64,000 nt of DNA from contig JACJXD010000004.1 in assembly GCA_020636845.1 (NCBI GenBank), forward strand, positions 196,504 through 260,503, in the 5' to 3' direction. This document shows, one piece after another, positions 52,172-61,150 of the stretch (positions are counted from its first letter, which is position 1; every line of letters begins with the position of its first letter). This stretch comes from Bacteroidales bacterium (GTDB lineage: Bacteria; Bacteroidota; Bacteroidia; Bacteroidales; Tenuifilaceae). The position numbers and the translations under genes were made by a program. Under the pieces are notes generated by a model. That model saw only the letters and a program-made list of their open reading frames with translations, was not told the origin of the DNA and searched no databases.

Positions 52172-53689
52172 CTAATTGCTTCGAAGCCTCTTAAAAACGA
52201 TGTTATACGTGGCAACAAAAAAGTATTTAAAATCCGTAATAACAGGATGTTTATCGTAAGCATCGAAATATTTAATTTCCGAAGCCATTATTTCATCCAG
52301 CGTTTTAGGATTGTCAACATAAAAAGGCGGTACTAGCCCGGGTTTATACTTTATCCGACGTTCCCGCAACTCTTGGCTATATAAACTAAAGTAATGCCGA
52401 CTTAACGGACGAACTCCCACAATTTTTAAATCACCCTTTAGCAGGTTAATTATCATAGGTAACTCATCAATCCAAAACTTTCGCAAGAGTTTCCCGATTG
52501 TCGAAACCCGAAAATCATCCTTAAACTTACCACCCTGCTCAAGGTTATGCTTACTGTATATGTACTCCTGTAAGTATTCGGAATACGGATGCATGGTTCT
52601 TAACTTATATACCTTTATAATTTTACCGCCTTTACCAACCCGCCTTAATTTTATGAGAGGCCCATAGGTCGGCTCCATATCAAAGTAAGGTTTCCGGATT
52701 TTGCTTGAAATTACATAGTACAAATTATCGATAGCCTCCTCTTTAACCACATAAAATCCACACGAATACAACCGTCCTAACATTTCTGCCTTGCTTACCA
52801 CTCTATTCTCGCCCCTTGTAACTAAAAAGTATAACCACTTGGTAACCGAAAATTTTGGAAAAATCCGTTTTAGCAAAAAATCAAAGAAATAGTAAATCCA
52901 ATTTAGTACTGGAGGAAACTTCCTAAGTAGCCTACTTTTTCGCTGTTCCTGCGTTTCTACTACACAAACAAAACTCCCGCCAACAGGTAACTTTTGATTA
53001 ACCGCTTCAAAAAACTTGTTTATCCGCCTTATGTCATTTACCCGCTTTAAGTTAATTATAGTATTAAAATGGTTACTAAGTTGGTTTTGAATGTTAAATG
53101 GAGTTGTTGTGGCAACAAGCAGTGTGGTTTCAGAAAATAAGTTTGTGTTGTCTTTTATAAAAGAAAAAACATTGGGGCTATACTCCTCAAGAATTGCATT
53201 CTGGATATTTTGAATTTTATGTTTAGGAATGTTTTCCTTGGGCTGTACTATGGCCGGTATGGAAAACTTTAAACTTCGTTCAACTATACCTAAAACATCA
53301 TCGGGTAATACTTTGGCCTTTTTTAGCGAAATCCAAATGTTGTAAATAATCAACTCTAAAAGAGTTGTTATAATTATTGTACTGAATACTAAAAACCTAG
53401 AATAATTGATGGAACGAGTAAAAAATATCAGAAAAGTAACTATTGCAGTAGTAATAAAATTTGCCTTTACAATTCCTCCTGAAATTTTTCGGGAAGAATA
53501 TTTTGTAAAAATAAACTTCCCTGACAACATGGAAACAACTATCCAAATTACTGAAAATACAACCAGTGCATCGGCATAATTAGTAAAATATGTTTGAAAG
53601 TAAGCCCCTTTTAACAGAATGGAAATGTAAAAAGCCGTAAGTATTAATAGGACATCAAGAACAATAAGTATAAAAAAACGTTTCTTCAC
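52172..53689 (-). CDS. Sugar transferase (polyprenyl-phosphate type) with atypical N-terminal part
   Basis: A 505-residue protein. About four transmembrane helices (about 5-28, 38-55, 75-92, 97-115) are followed by a soluble stretch, a segment AEMLGRLYSCGFYVVKEE similar to the end of methyltransferases, and the bacterial sugar transferase domain (VYKLRTMHPYSEYLQ; RKFWIDELPMIINLLKGDLKIVGVRPLSRHYF; RIKYKPGLVPPFYVD). The usual KRxFD membrane-hairpin helix directly before the catalytic domain is replaced by EPTYGPLIKLRRVGKGGK. It should transfer a sugar phosphate to a lipid carrier to start polysaccharide synthesis. It stands alone, with no glycan cluster nearby. Confidence 0.85.
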   Translation of the reverse strand: MKKRFFILIVLDVLLILTAFYISILLKGAYFQTYFTNYADALVVFSVIWIVVSMLSGKFIFTKYSSRKISGGIVKANFITTAIVTFLIFFTRSINYSRFLVFSTIIITTLLELIIYNIWISLKKAKVLPDDVLGIVERSLKFSIPAIVQPKENIPKHKIQNIQNAILEEYSPNVFSFIKDNTNLFSETTLLVATTTPFNIQNQLSNHFNTIINLKRVNDIRRINKFFEAVNQKLPVGGSFVCVVETQEQRKSRLLRKFPPVLNWIYYFFDFLLKRIFPKFSVTKWLYFLVTRGENRVVSKAEMLGRLYSCGFYVVKEEAIDNLYYVISSKIRKPYFDMEPTYGPLIKLRRVGKGGKIIKVYKLRTMHPYSEYLQEYIYSKHNLEQGGKFKDDFRVSTIGKLLRKFWIDELPMIINLLKGDLKIVGVRPLSRHYFSLYSQELRERRIKYKPGLVPPFYVDNPKTLDEIMASEIKYFDAYDKHPVITDFKYFFVATYNIVFKRLRSN

Positions 53690-53870
53690 TGTTTAAATAT
53701 TCACTCGTTTTAGTGTAACAAAATTAAGTTTAAACAATGTAAAAGCAAGGGTAATCTTTAAGAAATCTTTTCCAAAAACCATCCCACCAAAATTTAAGTA
53801 TTATTAAATCTATTAATAATCAAATTTAACATTTTTAGTGCACCTTTGCGCAAAATACAAGTTTTTGAAA

Positions 53871-55076
53871 ATGCAATCGATACGCGAAATATTTAAAACA
53901 GGATACGGCCCCTCCAGCAGCCACACCATTGGCCCAGTTTTGGCTGCCGAAAAGTTTATTACTAAACACCCAAGCACAACAAATTTCCGAGTTCAACTTT
54001 ATGGTAGCCTAGCCCTTACGGGAAAAGGCCATCACACCGACGAGGCTCTAATAAAAACATTTCTCCCAAATAACCTTGAAGTAGAATGGAAACCGGATAA
54101 AGTCTTGCCCTATCATCCTAACGGGATGATTTTTGAGGCTCTCTCCAACGAAACAAAAAACGTTATTGATAGTTGGGAGGTTTACAGTATTGGTGGTGGC
54201 GATTTATATGATACGGCAGGTGTAATAACCAACAAAACTATTTATGAAATAAACACCATGTCCGAAATACTTAAATGGTGCAAGCAGGAGGGTAAATCGT
54301 TATGGGAATTTGTAGAAGACAACGAAGGCAAGGATATATGGAAGTTTCTCGATGTCGTATGGGAAACCATGATGGATGCTATAAAAAGAGGTATCGATAA
54401 CGAAGGCGTTTTACCCGGACCTATTAAACTTTCTCGGCGAGCATCGGCACAATATGCAAAAGCGCTAAACAGCCACGGAACCTTAAAACAAGTAGGTTTG
54501 CTTTTTGCCTTTGCATTGGCTGTTGCCGAAGAAAATGCAGCAGGAGGGAAAATAGTAACAGCCCCTACCTGCGGTTCGTCAGGAATCCTACCTGCTGTAC
54601 TTTTTTACCTAAGCAAAGAAGAACATCTTACAACTATGAAAATTCTCCGGGCGCTTGCAACAGCCGGATTAATTGGAAATTTGGTTAAGCATAATGCCTC
54701 TATTTCGGGAGCCGAAGTTGGTTGTCAAGGTGAAATTGGAACGGCTTGCGCCCTTGCAGCAGGTGCTATGGCACAAATACTCGGCGGGTCTCCCAATCAA
54801 ATTGAGTATGCAGCCGAAATGGCCATGGAGCACAATCTTGGACTTACGTGCGATCCCGTAATGGGGTACGTTCAAATTCCTTGCATTGAGCGTAATGCTA
54901 TTGCAGCAACCAAAGCATACTCCTGTGCCGTTTACGCCCTTTCTTCCGATGGTGGTCATAAAATTTCCTTCGATCAAGCCGTTGAAACTATGGCCGAAAC
55001 GGGAAGAGATATTCAGGTTGCCTACCGCGAAACAGGCATTGGGGGATTGGCAAAAAAATGGGAACCGTTTAAATGA
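53871..55076 (+). CDS. sdaA: L-serine ammonia-lyase (iron-sulfur type)
   Basis: A 401-residue serine dehydratase with the alpha and beta parts in one chain: IREIFKTGYGPSSSHTIGP at the N-terminus and the [4Fe-4S] ligands in the alpha part (APTCGSSGILPAVL; VGCQGEIGTACALAAGA; NLGLTCDPVMGYVQIPCIERNA). It makes pyruvate and ammonia from serine in an oxygen-sensitive way. The ATG at 53871 is chosen over a GTG at 53838. CACCTTTG (53841-53848) upstream resembles the -7 box. Confidence 0.94.
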   Translation: MQSIREIFKTGYGPSSSHTIGPVLAAEKFITKHPSTTNFRVQLYGSLALTGKGHHTDEALIKTFLPNNLEVEWKPDKVLPYHPNGMIFEALSNETKNVIDSWEVYSIGGGDLYDTAGVITNKTIYEINTMSEILKWCKQEGKSLWEFVEDNEGKDIWKFLDVVWETMMDAIKRGIDNEGVLPGPIKLSRRASAQYAKALNSHGTLKQVGLLFAFALAVAEENAAGGKIVTAPTCGSSGILPAVLFYLSKEEHLTTMKILRALATAGLIGNLVKHNASISGAEVGCQGEIGTACALAAGAMAQILGGSPNQIEYAAEMAMEHNLGLTCDPVMGYVQIPCIERNAIAATKAYSCAVYALSSDGGHKISFDQAVETMAETGRDIQVAYRETGIGGLAKKWEPFK

Positions 55077-55110
55077 CTTTCTATTCTCTAATAAAACTAT
55101 TACTTATACA

Positions 55111-55140
55111 AAAAACGCCACATATTCTGTGACGTTTTTT
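55111..55140. terminator. Terminator between sdaA and the GIN-domain gene
   Basis: AACG-x-CAC (55114-55121) pairs with GTG-x-CGTT (55129-55136) with one mismatch, then a T run. The genes are convergent. Confidence 0.68.
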
Positions 55141-55154
55141 CGTAAACACTTTCT

Positions 55155-55862
55155 TTACTTTCTTATTAATCTGCCGGACCCGTTAACCTTTGCATCGATT
55201 AAAGGGGAACCGTGAAGAACAATACTTCCACTTCCGTTTATTTTACCCTTGAACTCTTTATTGCAAAGAATTTTAGCACTACCCGAGCCATTTAAACTTA
55301 CAAAGGCCTCATCTACAGATAATCCTTCAAGTCTAATATCTCCGGAACCATTCGATTTTGCAGTCAACTCTTCTGCCTGTGCCTTTCCTTTAACCAAAAC
55401 GCTTCCCGAACCATTAATTCCAACGGTTACCTCTTTTGCTTCCATTTCATCAACATTTACGCTACCGCTTCCATTAATGCTTAACTTTATATCGGTAGTT
55501 TTAATGGCTGTTTTGGCATAAATATCGCCCGATCCGTTAACCGAAAGCAGCGCAATTTCCGGCATCCAAATGTTTATGGTAACATTTTTCCAATTGTTCC
55601 CAAAATTCCAAAACCGCTCTTTGCTTTTAATTTTCAGTATGTTGTCCTCAGTATATATTTCCATTTCGTCGAAAATGGAACGATCTTCTGCCGTTACTTC
55701 AATTTTAAAGTTAGGCGATTGATAAACATTAACCGTAGCCGGCGTACTATTGGCAATACCCTTAAAGTCCTTTTCGTTAAACGATTTGGTCTCTTGAGCT
55801 TGCATTTGAGTTGCCATGCCTACTGTAAGCAAAAACAACATTCCTAGTAACTTTACTTTCAT
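55155..55862 (-). CDS. GIN-domain (DUF2807) exported protein
   Basis: A 235-residue protein with a signal peptide (about 1-23, ending MQAQE) and the head-GIN/DUF2807 domain of auto-transporter-adhesin type. A series of NGSGS/NGSGDI turns repeats at about 20-residue spacing (LSVNGSGDIYAK; LSINGSGSVNVDEM; VGINGSGSVLVKG; KSNGSGDIRLEG; LNGSGSAKI), typical of a right-handed parallel beta helix. The function of the family is not established. The start at 55862 is preferred over 55898 because the signal peptide follows directly. Confidence 0.88.
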   Translation of the reverse strand: MKVKLLGMLFLLTVGMATQMQAQETKSFNEKDFKGIANSTPATVNVYQSPNFKIEVTAEDRSIFDEMEIYTEDNILKIKSKERFWNFGNNWKNVTINIWMPEIALLSVNGSGDIYAKTAIKTTDIKLSINGSGSVNVDEMEAKEVTVGINGSGSVLVKGKAQAEELTAKSNGSGDIRLEGLSVDEAFVSLNGSGSAKILCNKEFKGKINGSGSIVLHGSPLIDAKVNGSGRLIRK

Positions 55863-56132
55863 TGTATCCGATTTTATGTTAAACGTTAGATTTTTCAATT
55901 TATACTTATTAACTATTAATTTCTTTCTGCCGTTTTTATAACGACTAATCTATACCTATTTTTGCTGCACGAATACAATAAAAACATACACCATTTGAAT
56001 TAGGCAAATCGCAATCATTATACTATTTTTAGGGTTGAATATATTGTTCCTAGTACAATTTCCTTTACAACCAATTGCTATATATGAATTTACGTTTTAC
56101 TTTTAACTAACCTTTTAAACAGAATTTGGCAA
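55863..56132. other. AT-rich divergent intergenic region
   Basis: About 270 bp between two divergent genes. No gene, strong hairpin or repeat was seen. It presumably holds the two promoters, but no box stands out clearly. Confidence 0.35.
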
Positions 56133-58874
56133 GTGAAAAAAGTTCTGATACTAATTATCACAACTGTTATTTTTATTGGGGTCCTAAGTTTCGGCGCCTA
56201 TAAATGGATTTCGAATTCTAAGCAAAACAACTCCGATGCCCTTCAGGCAATTCCCATTGATGCACCCATTCTTATCCGAATAGAGAGTTTACCAAATCTG
56301 GCAAAATCGCTTAACGAAAACAATTTATGGCAAAACGCTTCAGTAATAAAAGAGGCTTCCAACATTAACAAAATGCTACTTTACTCGGACAGCCTTTACC
56401 ATTACAACTCTTTAGTAAAAAACCTTTTTACAAATAATCCGGCATACCTTTCTATTCACCCGATTGGTAAAAATTCCACAGGTTTTATCTTGTCGGTTAA
56501 ACTACCCGATTTAATATCTACGAACGAAATTTTGGAATACGTAAAACTTCAAACGGTAGGATTATACCAACTAAATACAACCGAGTACGATAAATCAACC
56601 ATATACAATTTTAAGTTGAATAACTTAGGCATTGAAACGCTAAACTTAACTGTAAAAAACAATGTCTTTTTAGTAAGCAATTCCGAATTGTTGCTACAAA
56701 ATGCCATAAATCAACTCAACCAAAAAATTTCTTTAACGAACAACCCTCAGTTTAAGGCAATTCAGAAAACGGCAGGAAACGGTATGGACGCAAATCTGTT
56801 TATATGTTTTCCGCATTCGGCCGGAATTACATCTCGTTTAGCAGGAAATTCCGTATCTCCATTGAGTTTTACCGATATTGGCGAATGGAGCGAAATTGAC
56901 TATAAATTGAATACTAACGGAAAGTTCTTTGGCGGAGGTGTAATTACTACTTCCGATTCAAGCAATTCGTACTTAAACCTTTTGTCCCATCAAAGTCCGG
57001 AATCCCTGAAACTACCATTAATACTCCCAAAAAATACTGCATTTTTTGCCGACTTATACCTTTCGGATATTCCAAGGTTTTTTGAAGACTACCGCAACTA
57101 TTTGGATAAAAAGGGAGATGTTTTCCGTTATACCCAAACCTTAAGCAAACTGGCCAAAAGTATAGGCATAGAACCCGAAGAAGTATTCAAGCAAATAATC
57201 GATGGAGAAGTTGCCCTTGCTTATGTTCCCTGGTCGAAAAACGAAAAAGAGTGCTGGTTTTCCGTTATAAAAACCAACAGTCCCAGCAAAACGGAATTGC
57301 TGCTCAAGGATTTGCTAAGTAAATCGGGAAAGGAAAATTCACCGAAAACAGTAAAAGTAAACGCTAACTTTAAGGTAAACGTTTATCCTTTTATTTCTGA
57401 CAATTTTACCTCAAGCCTTGTTGGCAGTTTATTCGACCCCGTTAACGAATCGTACTTTACAATTATCGATAAGTACTTGGTTATAGGTTCGTCTGCAAAA
57501 GGGTTAGGTTGGTTTGCCGATAATTTTTCCCGAAACATCACGTTGGAAAACAGCGCTAACTTCGATTACCTTTCCAGTCAGTTAACCCGAGAATCAAATT
57601 TACTGATATATGCTGCTCCCGAATTTTCGAGCAGTCCGCTAAAAAGTTACCTTTCCATTAACTTTGCCAATTTCATACAAACTCTTGTTGAAAAGGGTAC
57701 AAAAACTTTTGCTCTCCAAATTATCGGAGGAAACTCTCCCATATACTTAAATTCTATTGCTTTGGAAGGTAAAGCCGAGAAAGTTTCCGAAAGTAAGCCG
57801 GAATGGATTTGTAACCTTGACAGCAAGCCTACAATTAAACCTCAAATTTTAACCAACCATATAACCGGTGAAAACGAGATTTTAGTTCAGGATGAACTTA
57901 ACGTTGTTTACCTGCTAAACTCGAAAGGTCAAATTCTCTGGAAACGACCGGTTAATGGACAAATAATGGGAAGTGTCGATCAGGTTGATATTTACAAGAA
58001 TCGTAAACTGCAAATGGTTTTCAACACAGCAACAAGTCTTTATATTATCGACAGAAACGGAAATAATTTAACCGGATTTCCTGTAAAATACCAATTTGCT
58101 GCTACAAATCCTGTATTAATTGTAGATTATGATAATCGCAGGGATTATCGGTTTTTCCAAGCATGCGCCAATCGAAAAATATATTGCTACGACAAAAACG
58201 GCAAAATTGTAAAGGGTTGGAAATTCGATAAAACAGAAACCGTTGTAACAGGCAGACTTGGCTATGCAAATGTTTCGGGAAAAGACTACATAGTTGCATT
58301 CGATGCTAACCGGTCTTACTTTTTAAATCGACGTGGCGAGGAACGTTTAAAGCCGAACCAACTGTTCTCGAAAGGGAAAAACAGCACTTTTTCGCTAAGC
58401 AATATTTACGGCCAAGGAAACTTTATTATTACTACCGATACAAACGGCATTGTGAAAAGGACGTTTTTCGACGGAAGGGTTGACGAGATTATCATAAATA
58501 AATTTAGCGCCAATCACGCTTTCGACTATGCCGATATTAATGGCGACCGACTAAACGAATACATTTTTGTTGATAACTCGGAACTTACCGTTTACAATCA
58601 GAAAAAAGAAAAACTGTTTTCTAAAAGATTTTCGTTCAACCCTAAAAATGATATACTGCTTTTCGATTTTGGAAAACAGCAGGGCATTGGGTTATACTCC
58701 CAAAATAACGAAAAAATTGCGTTGATCAATAGTGACGGAGATTATTACAACGGCTTTCCCATGACAGGTTATACCCCTTTCAGCATAACAAAACTAAAGG
58801 GATTTGGCCATTTGAACCTAATTGTTGGACTATCCGATGGTTCCATTATTTGTTATTCGCTAAACAATAAATAG
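56133..58874 (+). CDS. Large membrane-anchored protein of unknown function with propeller-like C-terminus
   Basis: A 913-residue protein that starts with GTG. An N-terminal signal anchor (about 4-24) precedes a long exported region. Residues 30-560 have a repeat of SPNLAKSLNENN-type helices and strands, a pattern seen in DUF3352-like proteins. Residues 590-913 have recurring turns such as RNGNNLTGFPV, KNGKIVKGWKF and SDGDYYNGFPM, which suggest a beta-propeller (PQQ- or FG-GAP-like). No catalytic motif was recognised, so no function is given. A DUF4834 gene follows after 38 bp. Confidence 0.65.
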   Translation: MKKVLILIITTVIFIGVLSFGAYKWISNSKQNNSDALQAIPIDAPILIRIESLPNLAKSLNENNLWQNASVIKEASNINKMLLYSDSLYHYNSLVKNLFTNNPAYLSIHPIGKNSTGFILSVKLPDLISTNEILEYVKLQTVGLYQLNTTEYDKSTIYNFKLNNLGIETLNLTVKNNVFLVSNSELLLQNAINQLNQKISLTNNPQFKAIQKTAGNGMDANLFICFPHSAGITSRLAGNSVSPLSFTDIGEWSEIDYKLNTNGKFFGGGVITTSDSSNSYLNLLSHQSPESLKLPLILPKNTAFFADLYLSDIPRFFEDYRNYLDKKGDVFRYTQTLSKLAKSIGIEPEEVFKQIIDGEVALAYVPWSKNEKECWFSVIKTNSPSKTELLLKDLLSKSGKENSPKTVKVNANFKVNVYPFISDNFTSSLVGSLFDPVNESYFTIIDKYLVIGSSAKGLGWFADNFSRNITLENSANFDYLSSQLTRESNLLIYAAPEFSSSPLKSYLSINFANFIQTLVEKGTKTFALQIIGGNSPIYLNSIALEGKAEKVSESKPEWICNLDSKPTIKPQILTNHITGENEILVQDELNVVYLLNSKGQILWKRPVNGQIMGSVDQVDIYKNRKLQMVFNTATSLYIIDRNGNNLTGFPVKYQFAATNPVLIVDYDNRRDYRFFQACANRKIYCYDKNGKIVKGWKFDKTETVVTGRLGYANVSGKDYIVAFDANRSYFLNRRGEERLKPNQLFSKGKNSTFSLSNIYGQGNFIITTDTNGIVKRTFFDGRVDEIIINKFSANHAFDYADINGDRLNEYIFVDNSELTVYNQKKEKLFSKRFSFNPKNDILLFDFGKQQGIGLYSQNNEKIALINSDGDYYNGFPMTGYTPFSITKLKGFGHLNLIVGLSDGSIICYSLNNK

Positions 58875-58875
58875 C

Positions 58876-58883
58876 TATATTTG
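58876..58883 (+). promoter_or_regulatory. -7 promoter box of the DUF4834 and ROK genes
   Basis: TATATTTG is a perfect TAnnTTTG box, 29 bp before the DUF4834 start. A TTTG at 58849-58852 is 23 bp upstream, longer than ideal. Confidence 0.5.
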
Positions 58884-58912
58884 CGGCAATTGTAAATAGA
58901 GACAGTGCAACA

Positions 58913-59140
58913 ATGCTATCACTTTTTAAATTTCTTTTTTACTTTTTTATTGCCCTATTTATTCTCGGGTTAATTGCCCGCTACACCTTACAATTTTGGG
59001 TAAAACGATTCTTTAATAAAATGAATCCTCCCGAAAGTAACGAACCTCGTAATAACTTTAACAGCAAAAAGAAAAATAATAAAAAGAAGTTGATAGATAA
59101 AGGCGAAGGAGAATATGTTGATTATGAAGAAGTAAAGTAG
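58913..59140 (+). CDS. DUF4834 family small membrane protein
   Basis: A 75-residue protein with one N-terminal transmembrane helix (about 4-27, LFKFLFYFFIALFILGLIARY) and a basic, Asn/Lys-rich tail ending in KLIDKGEGEYVDYEEVK. This end is the signature of DUF4834, a family restricted to Bacteroidota with unknown function. The basic linker faces the cytoplasm if the helix is a signal anchor with N-out topology. The ROK kinase gene follows at 39 bp. Confidence 0.8.
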   Translation: MLSLFKFLFYFFIALFILGLIARYTLQFWVKRFFNKMNPPESNEPRNNFNSKKKNNKKKLIDKGEGEYVDYEEVK

Positions 59141-59179
59141 ATTGCTTCTTTATTATACCAAACTGCTAAATATAACATA

Positions 59180-60139
59180 ATGCAAGACGTAGTTGCAGGA
59201 ATTGATATAGGTGGAACAAATACCGGAATAGGTATTGTTAGCCATGAAGGCAATATACTTGCCGAAACAATTATCTCTACAAAATGTAAGTCAACTTTCG
59301 ATATATACATTAAACGCCTCTCCGCAGAAATAGAGAAATTACTTACTGACCTTGAGCACGATGTTCGACTTGTTGGCATTGGCGTGGGAGCGCCAAACGG
59401 ATCGTACAACCTCGGAGCCATAGTTGATGCTCCCAACCTCGAATGGAAGGGAATTTTACCTTTATGCAAGGAGTTATCCAAGCAAACAGGTGTTCCAAGC
59501 GTAATAACCAACGATGCCAATGCAGCAGCACTTGGCGAAATGCTTTTTGGTGCAGCAAAAGGAATGAAAGATTTTGTTGTTATAACATTAGGTACAGGAC
59601 TTGGTAGCGGCATTGTAGTTGACGGAAAACTTGTTGTTGGTAACGACGGATTTGCCGGGGAATTCGGGCATATTGTAGCAAAGGTAAATGGGCGTCAATG
59701 TGGATGTGGCAAACGAGGCTGCTTGGAGACATACGCTTCGGCTACAGGAATTAGGCGTACCGCCTTTAAAATGATTGCCGATAGTAACCAACCCAGCGTT
59801 TTACGAAATATTACATACGACAAACTTTCGGCAAAAATGGTAACCGAAGCGGCAAAAGCCGGTGACCCATTAGCTCGTGCCGCATTCGAATATACCGGTT
59901 TAATTTTAGGCACCAGACTTGCCGATTTAGTGGCCATTTTAAACCCTGAGGCAATTTTCTTTTTCGGTGGACTTGCCAATGCCGGCGAGTTACTTTTCGA
60001 TCCTACCAGACGACATATGGAAGAATATATGTTCCCTGTTTTTAAGGGAAAAGTAAAACTCCTAACCTCCGGTCTGCAAGATAAAAACGCTGCAATTTTA
60101 GGTTCTGCAGCGCTTATTTGGAAAGAATTGGAAAAATAG
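59180..60139 (+). CDS. ROK family glucokinase
   Basis: A 319-residue sugar kinase. N-terminal ATP-binding segment VVAGIDIGGTNTGIGIV, acceptor region GVGAPNG, then TNDANAAALGEMLFGAAKGMKDFVVITLGTGLGSGIVV, and the ROK zinc motif GHIVAKVNGRQCGCGKRGCLETYAS (His plus Cys residues). It phosphorylates glucose or a related hexose at C6. The length and motifs are canonical. Its stop codon directly abuts the stop of the convergent gene at 60140. Confidence 0.92.
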   Translation: MQDVVAGIDIGGTNTGIGIVSHEGNILAETIISTKCKSTFDIYIKRLSAEIEKLLTDLEHDVRLVGIGVGAPNGSYNLGAIVDAPNLEWKGILPLCKELSKQTGVPSVITNDANAAALGEMLFGAAKGMKDFVVITLGTGLGSGIVVDGKLVVGNDGFAGEFGHIVAKVNGRQCGCGKRGCLETYASATGIRRTAFKMIADSNQPSVLRNITYDKLSAKMVTEAAKAGDPLARAAFEYTGLILGTRLADLVAILNPEAIFFFGGLANAGELLFDPTRRHMEEYMFPVFKGKVKLLTSGLQDKNAAILGSAALIWKELEK

Positions 60140-61021
60140 TTAGTATTCTATAATCCTATTTTGCCTATTACGACTAGGGTAAAGTTCGTACCTCAACGCC
60201 TCGAAATCTATTAATACGCCATCTTTATCAAAGGTGGATATGAACTTCAACTTACCTTTATTATACTCCATGGTTTTACGATAAATAACTTTAGAATTGG
60301 CATCAAGGGTTTCGATGGTATCCTTTAAATTCTGCTTGTTGTAACTATACTTATACCGTTGAACCGTTTTTGTTCCATCCGCAAATTTTCTTTCTGTTTC
60401 AATATAAACCAACCTACCTAAACTGTCATAAGCAGGAGTATTTTTTAATGAAATAATTGTATCGACAGGTAAAAATCCCTTGCGCAATTTTTTCACTTCG
60501 CGTAGCAATTCCAACCCTTTGTTGTTAAAAGTTGAATTTACCCTGTAAATGCGCTTACCACTTGCATTATAGGCATCAATTCTAACAGGATTTTTTCCTT
60601 CGTACCTATACTTAAGCGTTGCATAAAGCAATGTATCGCCAGGAGTTATGTAATATACCGTTTTTGAAAGCACCAACGAATCGGGCGAATAACTGAAATC
60701 TGTAGTCCGAAAAAGGTTACCATCCTTAAACTCCTGCGTTTTTACCGGCAAACGACCGGCTCCTTCGAACGTGTGCCATACATGGGCAATTACTTGCTGT
60801 GTATTGTAATCGCGATAAAGAATAGTATGAACCCGATACAGAGAATCCATTATATCCTGCCGGACAGCCATGCTTTTAGCAGTCCGTTTGCCATCTTTAA
60901 TTTCGTACCGACTAGTTACTATAACACGACGCACCTGCTGAGGCGGACGATTTTGCGAAAATCCACTTAAACTCAAAAACAAAATAAAGAAAAACACAAG
61001 TATTGATTTTCCTAACTTCAT
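60140..61021 (-). CDS. Exported protein of unknown function
   Basis: A 293-residue protein with a signal peptide (about 1-22, ending GFSQN). The mature part is beta-rich and repetitive, with recurring segments such as YRYEGKNPVRIDAYNASGKRIYRVN, YSYNKQNLKDTIETLDANSKVIYRK and YNKGKLKFISTFDKDGVL. These resemble YD-type or YwqK-type repeats, which often fold as a beta sheet. No enzyme motif was recognised. No terminator separates it from the abutting ROK gene. Confidence 0.68.
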   Translation of the reverse strand: MKLGKSILVFFFILFLSLSGFSQNRPPQQVRRVIVTSRYEIKDGKRTAKSMAVRQDIMDSLYRVHTILYRDYNTQQVIAHVWHTFEGAGRLPVKTQEFKDGNLFRTTDFSYSPDSLVLSKTVYYITPGDTLLYATLKYRYEGKNPVRIDAYNASGKRIYRVNSTFNNKGLELLREVKKLRKGFLPVDTIISLKNTPAYDSLGRLVYIETERKFADGTKTVQRYKYSYNKQNLKDTIETLDANSKVIYRKTMEYNKGKLKFISTFDKDGVLIDFEALRYELYPSRNRQNRIIEY

Positions 61022-61112
61022 GGTAGTAATATTTAGTCGTTAATGCAGAATCTTCTGCGATGCAATTTAATAAATGTATTTATTCGGCAATTTTATTATA
61101 ACGAAATAAAAA

Positions 61113-61148
61113 TGCATAAAGGGAGAATATAAATTCTCCCTTTATGCA
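61113..61148 (-). terminator. Strong hairpin terminator of the surface-protein gene
   Basis: A perfect 16-bp inverted repeat (61113-61128 with 61133-61148) has a 4-base loop. On the minus strand it is followed by TTTTTATTTC, and it starts right after the stop codon of the giant gene. Confidence 0.9.
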
Positions 61149-61150
61149 AA

